From contig OX393569.1 in the NCBI GenBank assembly GCA_947652115.1, forward strand, positions 502,509 to 566,508: 64,000 bases of DNA, in the 5' to 3' direction. Position numbers and translations under genes: made by a program. The notes below the pieces were generated by a model. The model did no database searches, was not told where the DNA came from, and worked only from the letters and a program-made list of their open reading frames with translations. The DNA is from Blastomussa wellsi. Taxonomy: Eukaryota > Cnidaria > Anthozoa > Scleractinia > Plerogyridae. Positions 25,772 through 37,900 of the stretch are shown here, in pieces. Within the stretch, counting starts at the first letter, position 1. Each line of letters starts with the position of its first letter.

Positions 25772-25845
25772 TACCAAATAAATTCCATGTTGCCGTGCGT
25801 CTGTTAATTAATAGATCACTGATGACGTCAAAATGTGGTAAGAAC
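25772..25845. repeat. Left arm of an inverted repeat interrupted by a retrotransposon
   Basis: GATGACGTCAAAATGTGGTA followed by AGAAC at 25821-25845 is the inverted copy of 29238-29262. Further out, CATGTTGCCGTGCG matches the inverse of ACGGCAACGTGG on the right side. This looks like a foldback MITE split by the retroelement. Confidence 0.6.
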
Positions 25846-25877
25846 AAGTTGCACACAAGGCGATAGCCGAGGGCGTC

Positions 25878-25958
25878 ACTATTCACACTGCATACATTAA
25901 AGTGACGCATATAAGATCAACACGTATGAATAAATTATCACTTTGGCTCAACTGCAGC
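25878..25958 (+). repeat. Split direct repeat A1
   Basis: 81 bp, repeated as A2 at 28961-29041. Marks the left end of the retroelement. Confidence 0.85.
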
Positions 25959-26033
25959 GCGGTTCGGTTGTGCTCCAGTTCGTGTCGCTCGAATAGTTGG
26001 AATCTCCTTGCCTCGTGTTATTGCTTCACTTGG

Positions 26034-26456
26034 ATGGCGAATGTACAATACCCTGGCCCGGTTCGTGGTCGTCTGAGACCTATACAAGTGGATGAATTGC
26101 AAGCGGGCGCGGAACAAGCGGCCCAAGATGGTCAAGTGCCTCGTGGAGACGTAGAAGTTTTGCCGGCGCCAGTTCAACCTCCTCAACCGGCTGAAAACCA
26201 GGGCGCTCAACTTGTTGTGGGCCAGGCTATCTTACCTGCTCAAGCCCAACAGTTTCCACCGGCGCAAGTTCCGGCCCAACAAATTCCGCCGGCGCAAGTT
26301 CCAGCCCAACAGATTCCGCCGGCGCAAGTTCCAGCCCAACAAATTCCGCCGGCGCAAGTTCTAGTGGCCCCACAAGAAGCTGTGCACGTGGAACCAACTC
26401 GAGGAGAGCTTGAGTTTGTCCACGTTTGCCGGTTAGTTGGTTATGAACAGCTCTAG
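26034..26456 (+). CDS. Retroelement ORF1, short Pro/Gln-rich gag-like frame
   Basis: 140 codons if started at the Met at 26034; an upstream in-frame Met at 25902 lies in repeat A1. The protein is acidic and Pro/Gln/Ala-rich. Residues about 72-110 hold four copies of a nine-residue unit, (Q)IPPAQVPAQ, encoded by a 27-bp tandem repeat. It occupies the usual gag position but has no recognisable zinc knuckle and is short, so it is probably a truncated N-terminal part. Assignment as gag rests on position only. Confidence 0.5.
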   Translation: MANVQYPGPVRGRLRPIQVDELQAGAEQAAQDGQVPRGDVEVLPAPVQPPQPAENQGAQLVVGQAILPAQAQQFPPAQVPAQQIPPAQVPAQQIPPAQVPAQQIPPAQVLVAPQEAVHVEPTRGELEFVHVCRLVGYEQL

Positions 26457-26785
26457 TGTATTTGGACCTTGGCGGGTTTCTCTTTTTTCCTTTGTTTTTG
26501 TCTTCTCTGGTTTCTTAGTATTGTATTCAACACACCGGTATATTGGAGTTATTTGTAATGAAGTGAATGCTTCATTAGCGGCTTTCGCGGATTGTGTCTT
26601 TCTCTCAATTGTTGTCGAGAATTGATATGCAACACTCAGATGGGGCGGGAACTTACCGTTCACTTATGTGCGTGTCTTTATTGTATAGAGGCGAAATGTT
26701 GTAACTCAGGATAACGCGAATGAGCTATGGGGTGAGAGTTCACCAAACAAAAAAAAAACAAAAAAAAAAAAAAAAGAAGAGCAAT

Positions 26786-26985
26786 GAGGCGAGAGTTCGC
26801 CATGAGAAATAGAAAGTGATGGGGCGTGAGTCCGCCATGAGAAATAGGGAAAGTGATGGGGCGAGAGTTCGCCATGAAAATAGAAAAGAGAAGTGATGGG
26901 GCGAGAGTTCGCCATGAGAAATAGAAAGTGATGGGGCGTGAGTTCGCCATGAGAAAGGAAAAGGAAAGTGATGAGGTGAGAATTC
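26786..26985. repeat. Tandem array of short hairpin units inside the retroelement
   Basis: About six copies of a 33-40 bp unit containing GGGGCGAGAGTTCGCCATGA separated by A-rich spacers. In each unit GGCGA and TCGCC flank GAGT, so each could fold as a small stem-loop. The minus-strand open frames across it are only the repeat read through. Confidence 0.7.
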
Positions 26986-27534
26986 ATTTTGAAAATTAAA
27001 AAAAAAAGTTCTAATAGGTGTACTAAACCACTGAAGCGCATGAAAGGAAAACAAGTTGTAATAACAATGATAATCATGTTAATAACAAGTTCAATGAGTG
27101 AAATAAACATTTGAAACTTGTCCGGTTTTTTCGATTTGATGCGATTCTTAAGTGGTATTCGGTTAGTATCGCCTTTACAAGGGTAGGTGGTGGGTTCAGT
27201 AACACCTGCCTGTAACATTTATTTGTCTTCCCCTTCTGTTCTCGCACATTATTACCTGTACTGTAGTCACAGAGAGTTGAGAGTTTTGAAAACAGGGTAT
27301 CTCAAAACCCTCCCGGTCATACTGGGTCAAGACTGTCCTCTCTCTGCTGGCTTGTACGGGGTTCTTTTAAAAAAAAATCTTTTTTCCCCTTAGGCAACAT
27401 TCTGGTCATGGGAAAAAGATGACAACTTTGATAGCTTTGTCAACAACGTTGGTGATCGCGCAGGTGCGATATAGTGGATAGACGTAAGGGGGAACCCCGT
27501 ATCGGTCAGCAGTGAGGGGACAGAAAATGACCAG

Positions 27535-28269
27535 TTGATGCAGAAAACTCGACTAGTTGAGAATGGAGAAATTATCGGGCATGTCGAAGAGTTGCTATTT
27601 CGGGATCCTGATACTTTTATGGCGGGGGAACTTCACAAACGCATAACCCAGTGGGCAGAAATTGCGAAACTTGCTCCTTCATCACACCGGGAGGAGGTAT
27701 TGTCTTGGATTGGAAATAAGGTGTCAATATTCCCATATTTCAAACACTTTAAGGGAACCTTCAAGGGGGAACATTACGATTCCGACCGGCCACCCCACAG
27801 ATTGTTTAAAAATAATGTATCCTGTAAACAGTTTGGGGAGTTTGTCAGGACGACACTTTTAAGTCGTCTAAAAACTGGTGCGATCTCTTTGGTGGGTAAG
27901 GTTGGCCAAGTAACCCCGCCTCAAATCGTACTACCGTTGACGGTTGAGCCATCAAAGCCGAGACTGTGTCATGATGCGCGGTACCTAAACTTGTGGATGC
28001 TAGAGAAGCCTTTCACCCTGGATAGGGTGACAGATTTGCCTCGGTATGTTTTCAAGGACTCTTATCAGACCGTCCTTGACGACAAATCTGGATACGACCA
28101 CCTTTTGCTGTCGGAAGAAGGTCGTACATATTTCGGAATCCAGTGGGGTGGTTGGTACTTTACATATAACTCCCTACCGTTTGGCGGGATGAAAATGTGT
28201 TTGGGGTTAGAAGAAATGCGCAAGCGGAAATCTGCCCTATTCGAGGCATTGAGTGCTACATGGAAGTGA
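27535..28269 (+). pseudogene. Truncated DIRS-type reverse transcriptase
   Basis: 244 codons. A leader region is followed by the RT fingers and palm start: SKPRLCHDARYLN, then motif A (DDKSGYDH, with the first catalytic Asp) and motif B-like NSLPFGG. The frame then jumps to unrelated sequence and stops at 28269. Motif C (the Asp-Asp pair) and the RNase H domain are absent. The break coincides with the start of recombinase-like sequence at about 28197, so one deletion removed the middle of the element. Confidence 0.8.
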
Positions 28270-28669
28270 CTCGGGATATGAGGGTAGATTTAACGTGTGG
28301 CTACCTTTTCCGCCCAGTTACACCAGATTTGGGTATAAAAGACGACCCTTTTCCTCCTCCGCAGCCGAATCACGGCTAAAGAGCTATCTTAAAGAAATGG
28401 GTGCGGATAACGGTGAGACGCTCCACGGTTTCCGGTCAGGCTGTGCAATTACCCTGGCCCTTACCGGTGCGGACCTGGCTGAAATCATGGATCACGTGGG
28501 ATGGTCAAGGCGCCACACGGCGTTGTACTACATGCAACTAGCGAAAGTCTTAAATCCAGCAGGGGCCTCGGCAAGGCTCGCCTCGAGTGTTGGCTCCAAG
28601 CCATCTGCCTCCTGGCAGGACATTAATGAGCTAAAACGTTTTGTGTGTGCCTTCCCCGTAACCGATTAG
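28197..28669 (+). pseudogene. Tyrosine recombinase C-terminal part, frameshifted
   Basis: One frame encodes RNAQAEICPIRGIECYM and TCGYLFRPV up to about 28350. The recombinase then continues in another frame from SSSAAESRLKSYLKEMG to 28669, so a one-base-type frameshift lies near 28345-28355. Catalytic features of the second part are visible: HGFRSG (His-x-x-Arg), HVGW, and the Tyr nucleophile region ALYYMQL. The N-terminal half, with the first catalytic Arg, is missing. Confidence 0.8.
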
Positions 28670-28902
28670 GGGAAAAGAACCTACGCAGAAGAGTGCCTGT
28701 GAGGTACGACGAAAATCTACCTCCCAGTGTTAGGGAATTGGATCGGGGTTTAGTTTTGGGGAGTTATGATTTGGTTCAGGAAGAGGGATGCCCCTTTTTG
28801 ACGGTCCAACGTTGGTCTCCTTAGGTGGCTGTTTAGTATTGGGGAGGAGCCCATCGTTGACCGGGTAGATAGAAACAGACTTAGTGACATTGAGTAACAG
28901 GA

Positions 28903-28963
28903 GCCAAATTTATCCCCAATCTTATTGCGGTACGACAATGGATGCAGTGTTGGATAGTTTACT
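28903..28963 (+). repeat. Split direct repeat B1
   Basis: 61 bp beginning GCCAAATTTATCCCCAATC, repeated as B2 at 29177-29237. Confidence 0.85.
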
Positions 28964-29041
28964 ATTCACACTGCATACATTAAAGTGACGCATATAAGAT
29001 CAACACGTATGAATAAATTATCACTTTGGCTCAACTGCAGC
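28961..29041 (+). repeat. Split direct repeat A2
   Basis: Second copy of A1, directly abutting B1 with a shared ACT. Confidence 0.85.
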
Positions 29042-29176
29042 ATAGGGAGGGATCGTGCGGGTACGGGGCGACGAGGTGCTTACGGGCAAGCCCTGGGAAC
29101 TAATGCTAGACTAGTTATCTTTCCCTCCCTCCCACCCTTAGTTTTCTTTCTCCCACACTGTGACCGTTGTCGCGTC

Positions 29177-29237
29177 GCCAAATTTATCCCCAATCTTATT
29201 GCGGTACGACAATGGATGCAGTGTTGGATAGTTTACT
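29177..29237 (+). repeat. Split direct repeat B2
   Basis: Identical to B1 over 61 bp as read here. Marks the right end of the retroelement. Confidence 0.85.
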
Positions 29238-29310
29238 GTTCTTACAACATTTTGACGTCTTCACGGTACGGCAACGTGGAAACTATCTGTTTTATATGAT
29301 AACGAAACAA
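29238..29310. repeat. Right arm of the interrupted inverted repeat
   Basis: Starts at the exact base after the retrotransposon (GTTCTTACAACATTTTGACG...) and mirrors the left arm at 25772-25845, with one internal gap of about 22 bases. Confidence 0.6.
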
Positions 29311-30800
29311 AATATAAACGTCACCAGTGCGCATCCTTTAATAGGTAGGAACGTCCATAATTGCATGGGCTTATTATATAAACACAAGTCCAACAGCTCC
29401 CACGTACAAAGTATCTCGAATCCTTCACTTATAAAAATATTAAATAACGCAGCTATTACTGCAATCAACGGCATCAAAACCTACCAGACGTTGTAGAAAG
29501 TTCATTTGCTATATTCCGAAGCATGCTCGCTATTTTGTCGACTCTAAAATAGTTCATTATCTTAGCGTTTTACGCCTGAAGACAGGATCAGAATAACAAA
29601 AGGGGGTGACGCTGCTTGAGCACTACTATGTGTAATTAAACGTCGTCCCGAAAATATTAACCCAAATTTTTTGTAAACATTATCAAAGAAATTCAAACTT
29701 GGCGAAATTTTAACTACATAACTACATAACTTGATGTTTTCCCGGTAAAATCTTCAGATTCCCGGAAGAACTTTGAACAGCCTTCTCAGAGTTGACAACC
29801 CTCCCCGCACCCCGACATAAATGTGTAAAGCTCAATCTTATCCCTATAAACATGATGTGTAAGATCACAAGAACAATGTAGAAAATGGCTGTCATTAACG
29901 CAGTTCAGAAAGTTGCTAGCACTCAAAGTGCTAAACTCATTCTGCTTTGAACTTTCCCTGTTTGAAGCCATTACGTTTTGTTGAACCGATTCCGTACATT
30001 TAGTTCCCCGGCATTCACGCGAGTAATAACTTACAGTTAAATGCACGTTCACAATATACTGACCTATACTGACCGATACCACAAACTACACAACACGACT
30101 GTGACAAGACGCCCACTCCTGAGTTAGAAAAAAAGATATGTCCGTAATAAATGGTACCAACGTTTTCTCGAGTTGAACTCTTGATCTTCACATCATCACT
30201 CCAGCATCAATAATACTATTTTATCTCGAGTCAACAGTGCAGGGAGAATTGTTAATTCCAACCTGACCAAAGTTGATTAGGCTCCAACGAAGAGGTGTTT
30301 CTAGACTGCGAACCGTTTCTCGTTTGCTATAAAGGACGAACGCCCAAATAATTGAAAGAGCGGTTACACGAGGCCTCTCTTTACCGGCGCCCGCGCTACG
30401 ATAGTGGCACACGGTTTCTCAACTAACGTATGCCGTCTTTCATTTTTTGCGCTTAACCCCGCTGACTTTGAGCAAAAGACAGACTGCACGTAGTCTAAGG
30501 CGCCCCACATTCACATGAAATCCACTAGACCAGCAAATGAAAAGCGCCGCTTTTCTTCGTCTGCTTGAAAACCAAACGCCATCATACGGTAAAAAATGTT
30601 TCTCAGTCGCTACATTTCACCAACGTCACTTCAGAAGAAACCGAGCGACTTCATCTCCGGACGCTTGGCAGTGTCCGTCACTGTGAATGTGAACTGTGCG
30701 TTACATTTAGCGTGACATTTATCACGATTTAGCGTTACGCTATCGTCCAACTGTAGTTCTAGCTATACAAACACTTCATGTTATCGTAACCAATAGTACG
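29311..30800. other. Non-coding interval downstream of HIRA
   Basis: No exon or RNA gene recognised. The stretch just left of 30801 is the HIRA 3' untranslated region and transcript end; I did not find a canonical AATAAA on the minus strand close to the stop codon. Confidence 0.5.
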
Positions 30801-33800
30801 TTACCGCACGTTAATCGCATCTAGTTGTTCTCTAAACTCCGTGAAGAGTCTCTGTAAACGAATGTTTGTCCCTGAAAGCAAAAATGCAATGTAAAGAAAC
30901 AATTCATAGAGCGGGATTTAATTGAGCGCCTTCATTAATAGTATTGATAAAAGTTTGAAGACATGCTAACAAGAATTCTTACCAATATGGGGTAACAATT
31001 CACGTAAAAGGTTTCTCTTTTGGTACCCCTGAAAACAGAAATGAGTTGAGTTATAATCACGATTAACAAGTGTCGGGATTCAGGGATGGCAACTAAACTA
31101 ACGCGAATCAAGTCGTGTTAATTGCACGATGTGTTAATTTCCTATTGCTAGGAAACTGGCAGTTGCTCAAGAAAATCTTTCGTTGTTATTACCAGTATGG
31201 ACGGATTCCAACTAGAGCTCTTGTCCTGAGGTCCTACCGATCTGAAACAAAAAATCACAATGACGTCCAATAAGACATTCAATGGCACCAAGTGCGGTGA
31301 AACAGGCGAATGCAGCCAACTGGTGTCAAACGCGCGAAAACATTGTAACTAAAGAGCAGTGCCACGCGCGGGAAAACAGGCGAATGCAGCCAACTGGTGT
31401 AAAACGCGGGAAAACATGTCACTGACAAGCAGAGCCAAGCGCGGGAAAACAGGCGAATGCAGCCAACTGGTGTAAAACGCGGGAAAACATGTCACTGACA
31501 AGCAGTGCCAAGAGCGGAAAAACAGGCGAATGCAGCCAACTGGTGTAAAACGCGGGAAAACATGTCACTGACAAGCAGTGCCAAGAGCGAGAAAACAGGC
31601 GAATGCAGCCAACTGGTGTAAAACGCGGGAAAACATGTCACTGACAAGCAGAGCCAAGCGCGGGAAAACAGGCGAATGCAGCCAACTGGTGTAAAACGCG
31701 GGAAAACATGTCACTGACAAGCAGTGCCAAGCGCGGGAAAACAGGCGAATGCAGCCAACTGGTGTAAAACGCGGGAAAACATGTAACTGACAAGCAGAGC
31801 CAAGAGCGGGAAAACAGGCGAATGCAGCCAACTGGTGTAAAACGCGGGAAAACATGCCACTGATAAGCAGAGCCAAGAGCGGGAAAACAGGCGAATGCAG
31901 CCAACTGGTGTCAAACGCAGGAAAACATGCAACTGTCTAGTAGAGCCAAGCACGGGAAAACAGGCGACTGCCAACATAAGTAATCAAAACAATTAATCAA
32001 CTAAAATAGAAAATGCTTTATAGCTACCTGTGAGGCGGTCCAAGCAACTCCTCGCATACTTCCCGAAGCCGTGATTCAAATCCTGAAAAGCAAAGTTTGC
32101 ATTACACTGAGCCAAAACCTTCAAGCAAGCCCATACCGGCGAATGAAAGAGATATTAAACAGCTATTTGTAAAATTAGAGCACTTACTAACCTGCTTGAG
32201 AAAGATATCGCACGTATGTTGTAAGCCAAAAATAGTACTCTTTACCAGATCCCAGCGCGACGCATGATGATAACTGGTTCTAAAGAAAGATAAAACTGGC
32301 ATGGATATATTGCATGTCATGTGCAGCTTGCAGAGTTGAGTATAATAAGGAAATACATATGGACATGGTACATGGAACTTTTCCTGGTTGGCTGTGACAC
32401 CGAGGACCTTGTTTAACATGTACACTCGTCCACGATTTTGTATTTAACAGAATCATCATTCATACGTCACTCGTGTCGTGTTGGTTCATTTTTGTGAGCC
32501 AAAGTTTTCGTTTGATATCAAAAAGAATGATCTTGTGGTACAGAGAACCGCTTTCTAAAGTCTAATAGCGGATTGTTACTCAGTAGTGTAGCAGGTATCG
32601 TAAGCTTGTAATTCTAATGATCCTCTAGTGTAGCAGTTGCTAATGTTTTGGGGGCTAGGCATTGTTCCCGTTGTATGTCCCATTGTTCTCTGGGGGTGGG
32701 GGGGGGGGGGGGAGGTCGCGAGCCATTTGTATGATGCCTTGAGAGCTGCTTCCTGACCCTTGTTACAACTAACCTCCAAGTGAACAGCTGTCGCAGACTG
32801 TTGTCTTCCTGGGTTCGAACGGAAGATTCTCGACGACTGACGTCCGAACCTGCCAAACACAACACGAATTTCAATAACACTCGACTGCAAAGTCTCTCAA
32901 CACAACGTCAAAACGTTGTAGATAACAATTGTGGCACGTTTTAAGGGGGTTTTCGTGATACTAATACACATTTGTTTTTCACAAAGCTTGTTAAAAATTT
33001 TAACATCGTAAAAAGCACGCTCTTCTGACTCCAAGAACAAGCGCTTTTTTGGTTAGTGGTGCTTTCTTCATTCTTATGCTTACGTTGATCAAAAAAGCGG
33101 GATATACAAACCCCCATTCACGACTATATTTTGGTTTAACGAGGAGATTTTTAGTCAGTTTTTCAGTGTAATATATTGAGAGCTCTACCAACCTTGAGCT
33201 CTGCCCTTGCAGCTGGGCAAGAGGTCCCTTGGCCTGCAAAGGATCCTGGGATGGTGCTACAGATTGATGGTCAGAATTGATTGCTAGGAGATCGTCAGCA
33301 AAGATCAGCTGCACCCTGCAAAGAGCAAGTTGGATTTTACATTAAAGTGTCTCTGGGATCAAAATTATGTATTTAATTTTTACATTTTCGTGTACAATAA
33401 CTTTCTAGCAAAACAACAACAACAATAATCTTTATTTGCACCAACAAAAATGTTGAAAATAAAATCAGAATACTGCCTTCCTGGAATAATCATAGAGGCT
33501 ATTGAAGTCAGGAAGCCAGAAGACATCAGAATTAAATAAAAATAAACTAAAGGTCAGCAAGATAGCACAACTGCACACAAAAACAGAAAGGAAAGGAAAA
33601 TCACACAACTGCAATCTAAAATAATATAACTACATATAACTAATAATCTTTAAAAAACTAACATTTAACTGATTCCTTAAATTTCAGAACATGACAACTC
33701 GCTTCAGGGAATTTACGGTCGTCATTAATTGACCTTATTCCCAGACTTGGTTGCGAAATGGAGAAAGTGACGACAAAGGCTCAAATATACATGTATCAAA

Positions 33801-34801
33801 GGTTGAATATAAGTATTGAAAATCATGTGAAGAACAACAGAAACTTTGGACTTATCCTTCGCGAAAGTTTCTATTTAACTCCAATAACATAACTTGCAAA
33901 CAGGCATCGTATTCAGTACGGCAAGCTGTATTTCTTACCAGGCCCCAACGGATGTGTCGAAGGAGTACGAAGCGTGATTGGACAGAGTGATGATAGGAAA
34001 TCCTCGTTCTGAGATCGAGGCTCGGGTGATAGTAATATCTGGGCCTGTCAAACAAACAGGAAGCACGAAAAAGCGAAAATGAGTTCTCCTTGAAATGAAA
34101 AAAGGGCTAGTGATAAGAGAAAACAGGGTTCTTTACAGAGCATGGTTGCCACAGCCACAGGATCCTGAAATTCCCTGACTTTTCCCTGACAAATGTAAAA
34201 TTTCCCTGACCAACTAAATTGAAAAAAAACAAAATCACAAATGGCCTCTAACCTCCACCTCCACCACCCATTTATTTATCGCTGAATTGGCAAGAAACAA
34301 ATCAGTACTCTCAAAATTTCGCTTTTCCCTTACTTCTCTCAAAGACTTAAACTTTCCCTGACTCGAAATGAAATTCCCTAACTTTCCACTGACCATTTCC
34401 CGACCTGTGGCAACCATGCAGAGTGCTTTCACTCACATGACAAGCGGCCATATTCGATTACTGAAACAAAAGAGTACATCTGCATAAAAATAGAGTTAAG
34501 TGCCTGGAGGTTAAGTTTTTTACATCGACGAGACCGTCGTTTCCTTGTTTTGGAACACCAATATGGCTGTCGTGACGTGGTACGAAAACGCTCTACTGTC
34601 ATAGCTTACCTGATAAGAGTGGAAGAACCGGCTCGTTTTTCAGGACAGCAGCCACCCTTTTCGTGTCCCTGTTGAAAATGAACGCCACAAAAATTTAACA
34701 TCATGCCAACCAGTACTCTGTTGATAGCACAAGAACAACGAGATGAACAAATAACCAAGACGACTGATTTCCGTATTATCATCGCCTCGTCATCCTTCAT
34801 A

Positions 34802-34881
<80 letters not shown>

Positions 34882-34903
34882 TAACAATAACAATAACAAT
34901 AAC

Positions 34904-34981
<78 letters not shown>

Positions 34982-37900
34982 CTTTTGGGTCAGGTAACAG
35001 GTAACGGTACCAACTGCTCGTATAAAATGCTTTTAAGGATTTAGAAACAGGGGAGAACAGGTTTTAAAAAAAGGTCTTCATGTAATGCTCACCAAACGAA
35101 CACTCCACCAGAGGAGGTGACGATCATGACGTAGTGACGGTTACACTGCAAAATGGAGGCTGGCGAGTCTAACACCATGGATGGCAGAATTCTATGTGCA
35201 AGAAATACGAAGATGATAGTTTTACAAGGATCTCCCTCAACGATGCCGCCTATAATTTTAGCATTTCAACCCAACCTTAACCAACTTTGTTCCATAATTT
35301 TGGTTCAAAATTGCCTCTGCGGAGTTTTTCTACCTCAGTCAAAGCCGATTAATGCTACGTAGCGGTAAACCAGCGGTCAACGGTAAACAGTTCGAAATAA
35401 ACAATTCTTTTTTGTACAAACTCAAACTGCATCACCGCTAACAATCATAAAATCTCTCCCAGCACAAACTCTCGATCGCAAGCCACTGCAACAAACGCTA
35501 TTCCGCAGGAGTCCAAAAACGTAGCGTTACTGTGTTGTCCTTCACAAAATTGTGTTCTTCGATATTCTGTGCATCACACCAAATGATGAACATCGTTGTT
35601 TGAAAGCTGCTTTAATAAGACCGAGTATTCTTCCCTTGCTGACAGAATGTCTCCTTACAAAAATGCAAGGTTGCGAGTGAGCAGGTAATTGTTACTTACT
35701 TTCGTCCAGTCGATGAAAACATGTCGATACTTCGGTTTTCACAAGCCACGCAGATTACTTGTCTTTACAGAAAAACAAAACAGACAAAAAGACTATTAGC
35801 AAACTAACCTGAAATGCTTTATTGCTGGACCCTGCGCCAATTTTTTTTCCTCTAACCGTATTTTTAACCTGGCCGATCAAGGCGCTGCACATTGAAACGC
35901 TGTCTTAACAGAAAGCATGTGCACATTACTTGAGCCCACGTTATTTCGACTGTTGTGACGCCACCGATAACAAAACATTCGTTTTCGCAATCCACACTAA
36001 CACACCTTGCCGACATTTTCAAATTTATCCACTCGAAAAGCGTGACTGAAACGGCGTTTCAATGTGGACGGAAGGGTAGCCTCCTACGCAGACGTGGCGT
36101 CCTTTTGGCTCGTCTCGCAATCTTCTCCTTAGTCACAAAACGTCTGCGTATGCAGCAAACGAAAGGAAAATCCGGAGAAAAAATTTGCGTTTTCAAATTT
36201 ATCCGACATAGTGTGGACTTAGCTTACAACTATCTGGATTCTAAAATTTTGTTTTTGCGTTCTTTAATTGCCATGTTAACAGTAATAAATTTGGTACTAC
36301 AGTCCAACAGAAATCACGTCTAAAAACAAACTGATGTACACTCACCGATTACCAGCCAAGGCTATACCAGGACTCATAATTACGGTCTCCCATAAAGGCT
36401 TGCCAGCGGTACAGCACTTCAGAACATGCACTCTGGGTCCTAAACAAATTGGGGTATGTCGGTTAAACGAGCAATATTCTACAACGACAGGCCAATGGAA
36501 AATTGTTTCACCCAAAATGTTCATGAAATTTTGGAACAGGTGGATGAACACTCTGAGGCTTGCCACTAAGAATCAGGGTAGTCTCAACTCGAGAGGCTAA
36601 TTACATTACGTTGGACTAGCAACCCATCCAGGAAAAATCATTACTCCTTGTGGCTTACTTCTTTATATGGACTTAGGCGACGGACATATCTTAAACGCTT
36701 TGCAGGTATTGTAACCGCTTGCTATACCTTGGCTGGCCAAGTTGTTATCAAGGTCCAGTGTTAAGGCAGGTTCGCCTCCAGAACCTTTGATCTGTAAAAG
36801 AGATTGAATGGATTTTTTAAGTACGACAGTTGCTACAGACTTTGTCCTTACATAACGACAGAAAGCTTTCATCGTGATCATTATTAAGCCAAGTTGAGAG
36901 AGACACTGCATGTGACGAAATGGTTAGTATGTTGGACTCTGAGTTGAGCGGTCCAGGAGCAACCCATTACCGGGGCACTGTGTTTTGTTCTTGGGTAAGA
37001 CACTTTACTCTTTCTTCACGCAGGTGTATAAATGGGTACTACTGACTTAAATGCTGGGGCAACCCTGTGATGGACTAGCATCCCATCCAGTAGGGAGCAG
37101 AAATATAGGCTCTGGTTACAAAGAAGTTCAATTTTCCAGTTTGCCCTTCGGGCAAGTGAAGGATAAAATCCACTAGCCCGATGGCAAAATCCACTAGCCC
37201 CGAGCTATCGGACACTAACTTCCTTGTATGCTGCGGCTGTAGCCCTCGTCCCTTAGTGCTAAGCGCTCCGGAGGTATGGGCCACTTGGCACAAAGAAGGA
37301 TTGAGTAACTCTTACCTGAACTGTAAGGTTTTTCTGTGGAGTCGGGTAAGGAATGGCGACAGAGTGCCTCGCGTGTGAAGAAGCGTCAACACTTTCCTCT
37401 TGGTCTGTCCTGTCATCGCGATGTTTGTACTGTGAGAAAGCGAGAATGATAAAAATCTAGCTTCTCTGTGCAATTTTAATACATAACCAAGCAAACAGAT
37501 GACGGAAACAAAGCAAATCATCAAGCACGGTAAATGGGGATGAAACACAATGAGTAAGAAGAATTCATCCACTTTGGCACGTCACCGCCTTCAAGATTCG
37601 TTTGGGTTTTAATTCGCCAAGCCGCCAACATATAGAATGTGATTGCAATGTTAATGTAAACTTCGCTTTAAGTTTCCAGCAAGGTTTACCAAAAAGATGC
37701 CAAAACCGTCGAAGATGTATCGGGTGTGTGCGCTATTCTGAGTTCTCAAGAAAGTACTTACGGTACTCGAGCCGCCTGAACTCTTTGATCCTGAAAAACA
37801 AAAACGAACCAATTGAGTTCAAGTCCATAATCACTTTTTTATGCTTCACAATGATAAGTGTTGTGAGAGATAGGAGAACGGGAGTCGGGGGGGGGGGGGT

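Larger units (their letters stand above)
25878..29237 (+). mobile_element. Internally deleted tyrosine-recombinase retrotransposon (DIRS order, Ngaro/PAT-type split repeats)
   Basis: The element shows the order A1 - coding - B1 - A2 - B2. A1 (25878-25958) equals A2 (28961-29041), 81 bp. B1 (28903-28963) equals B2 (29177-29237), 61 bp. B1 and A2 overlap by ACT, the expected junction of a circular intermediate. Inside are a short gag-like frame, part of a reverse transcriptase and the C-terminal part of a tyrosine recombinase, all on the plus strand. DIRS-order elements integrate by recombinase without target duplication, and none is seen. At 3.36 kb it lacks the RT active-site motif C, RNase H and the recombinase N terminus, so it cannot be autonomous. 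Confidence 0.85.

Noticed and set aside
26678..27218. Minus-strand frames with repeated histidine/proline-rich units
   Set aside because: Complement of the retroelement hairpin array; opposite to the coding direction of the element.
31565..31977. Three overlapping minus-strand frames with hydrophobic repeats
   Set aside because: They are the 73-bp minisatellite read in three frames; copy-to-copy identity is at DNA level and there is no start or splice context.
34606..35044. Poly-Leu and poly-Asn frames
   Set aside because: AAT microsatellite translation; the left part is a HIRA exon in another frame.
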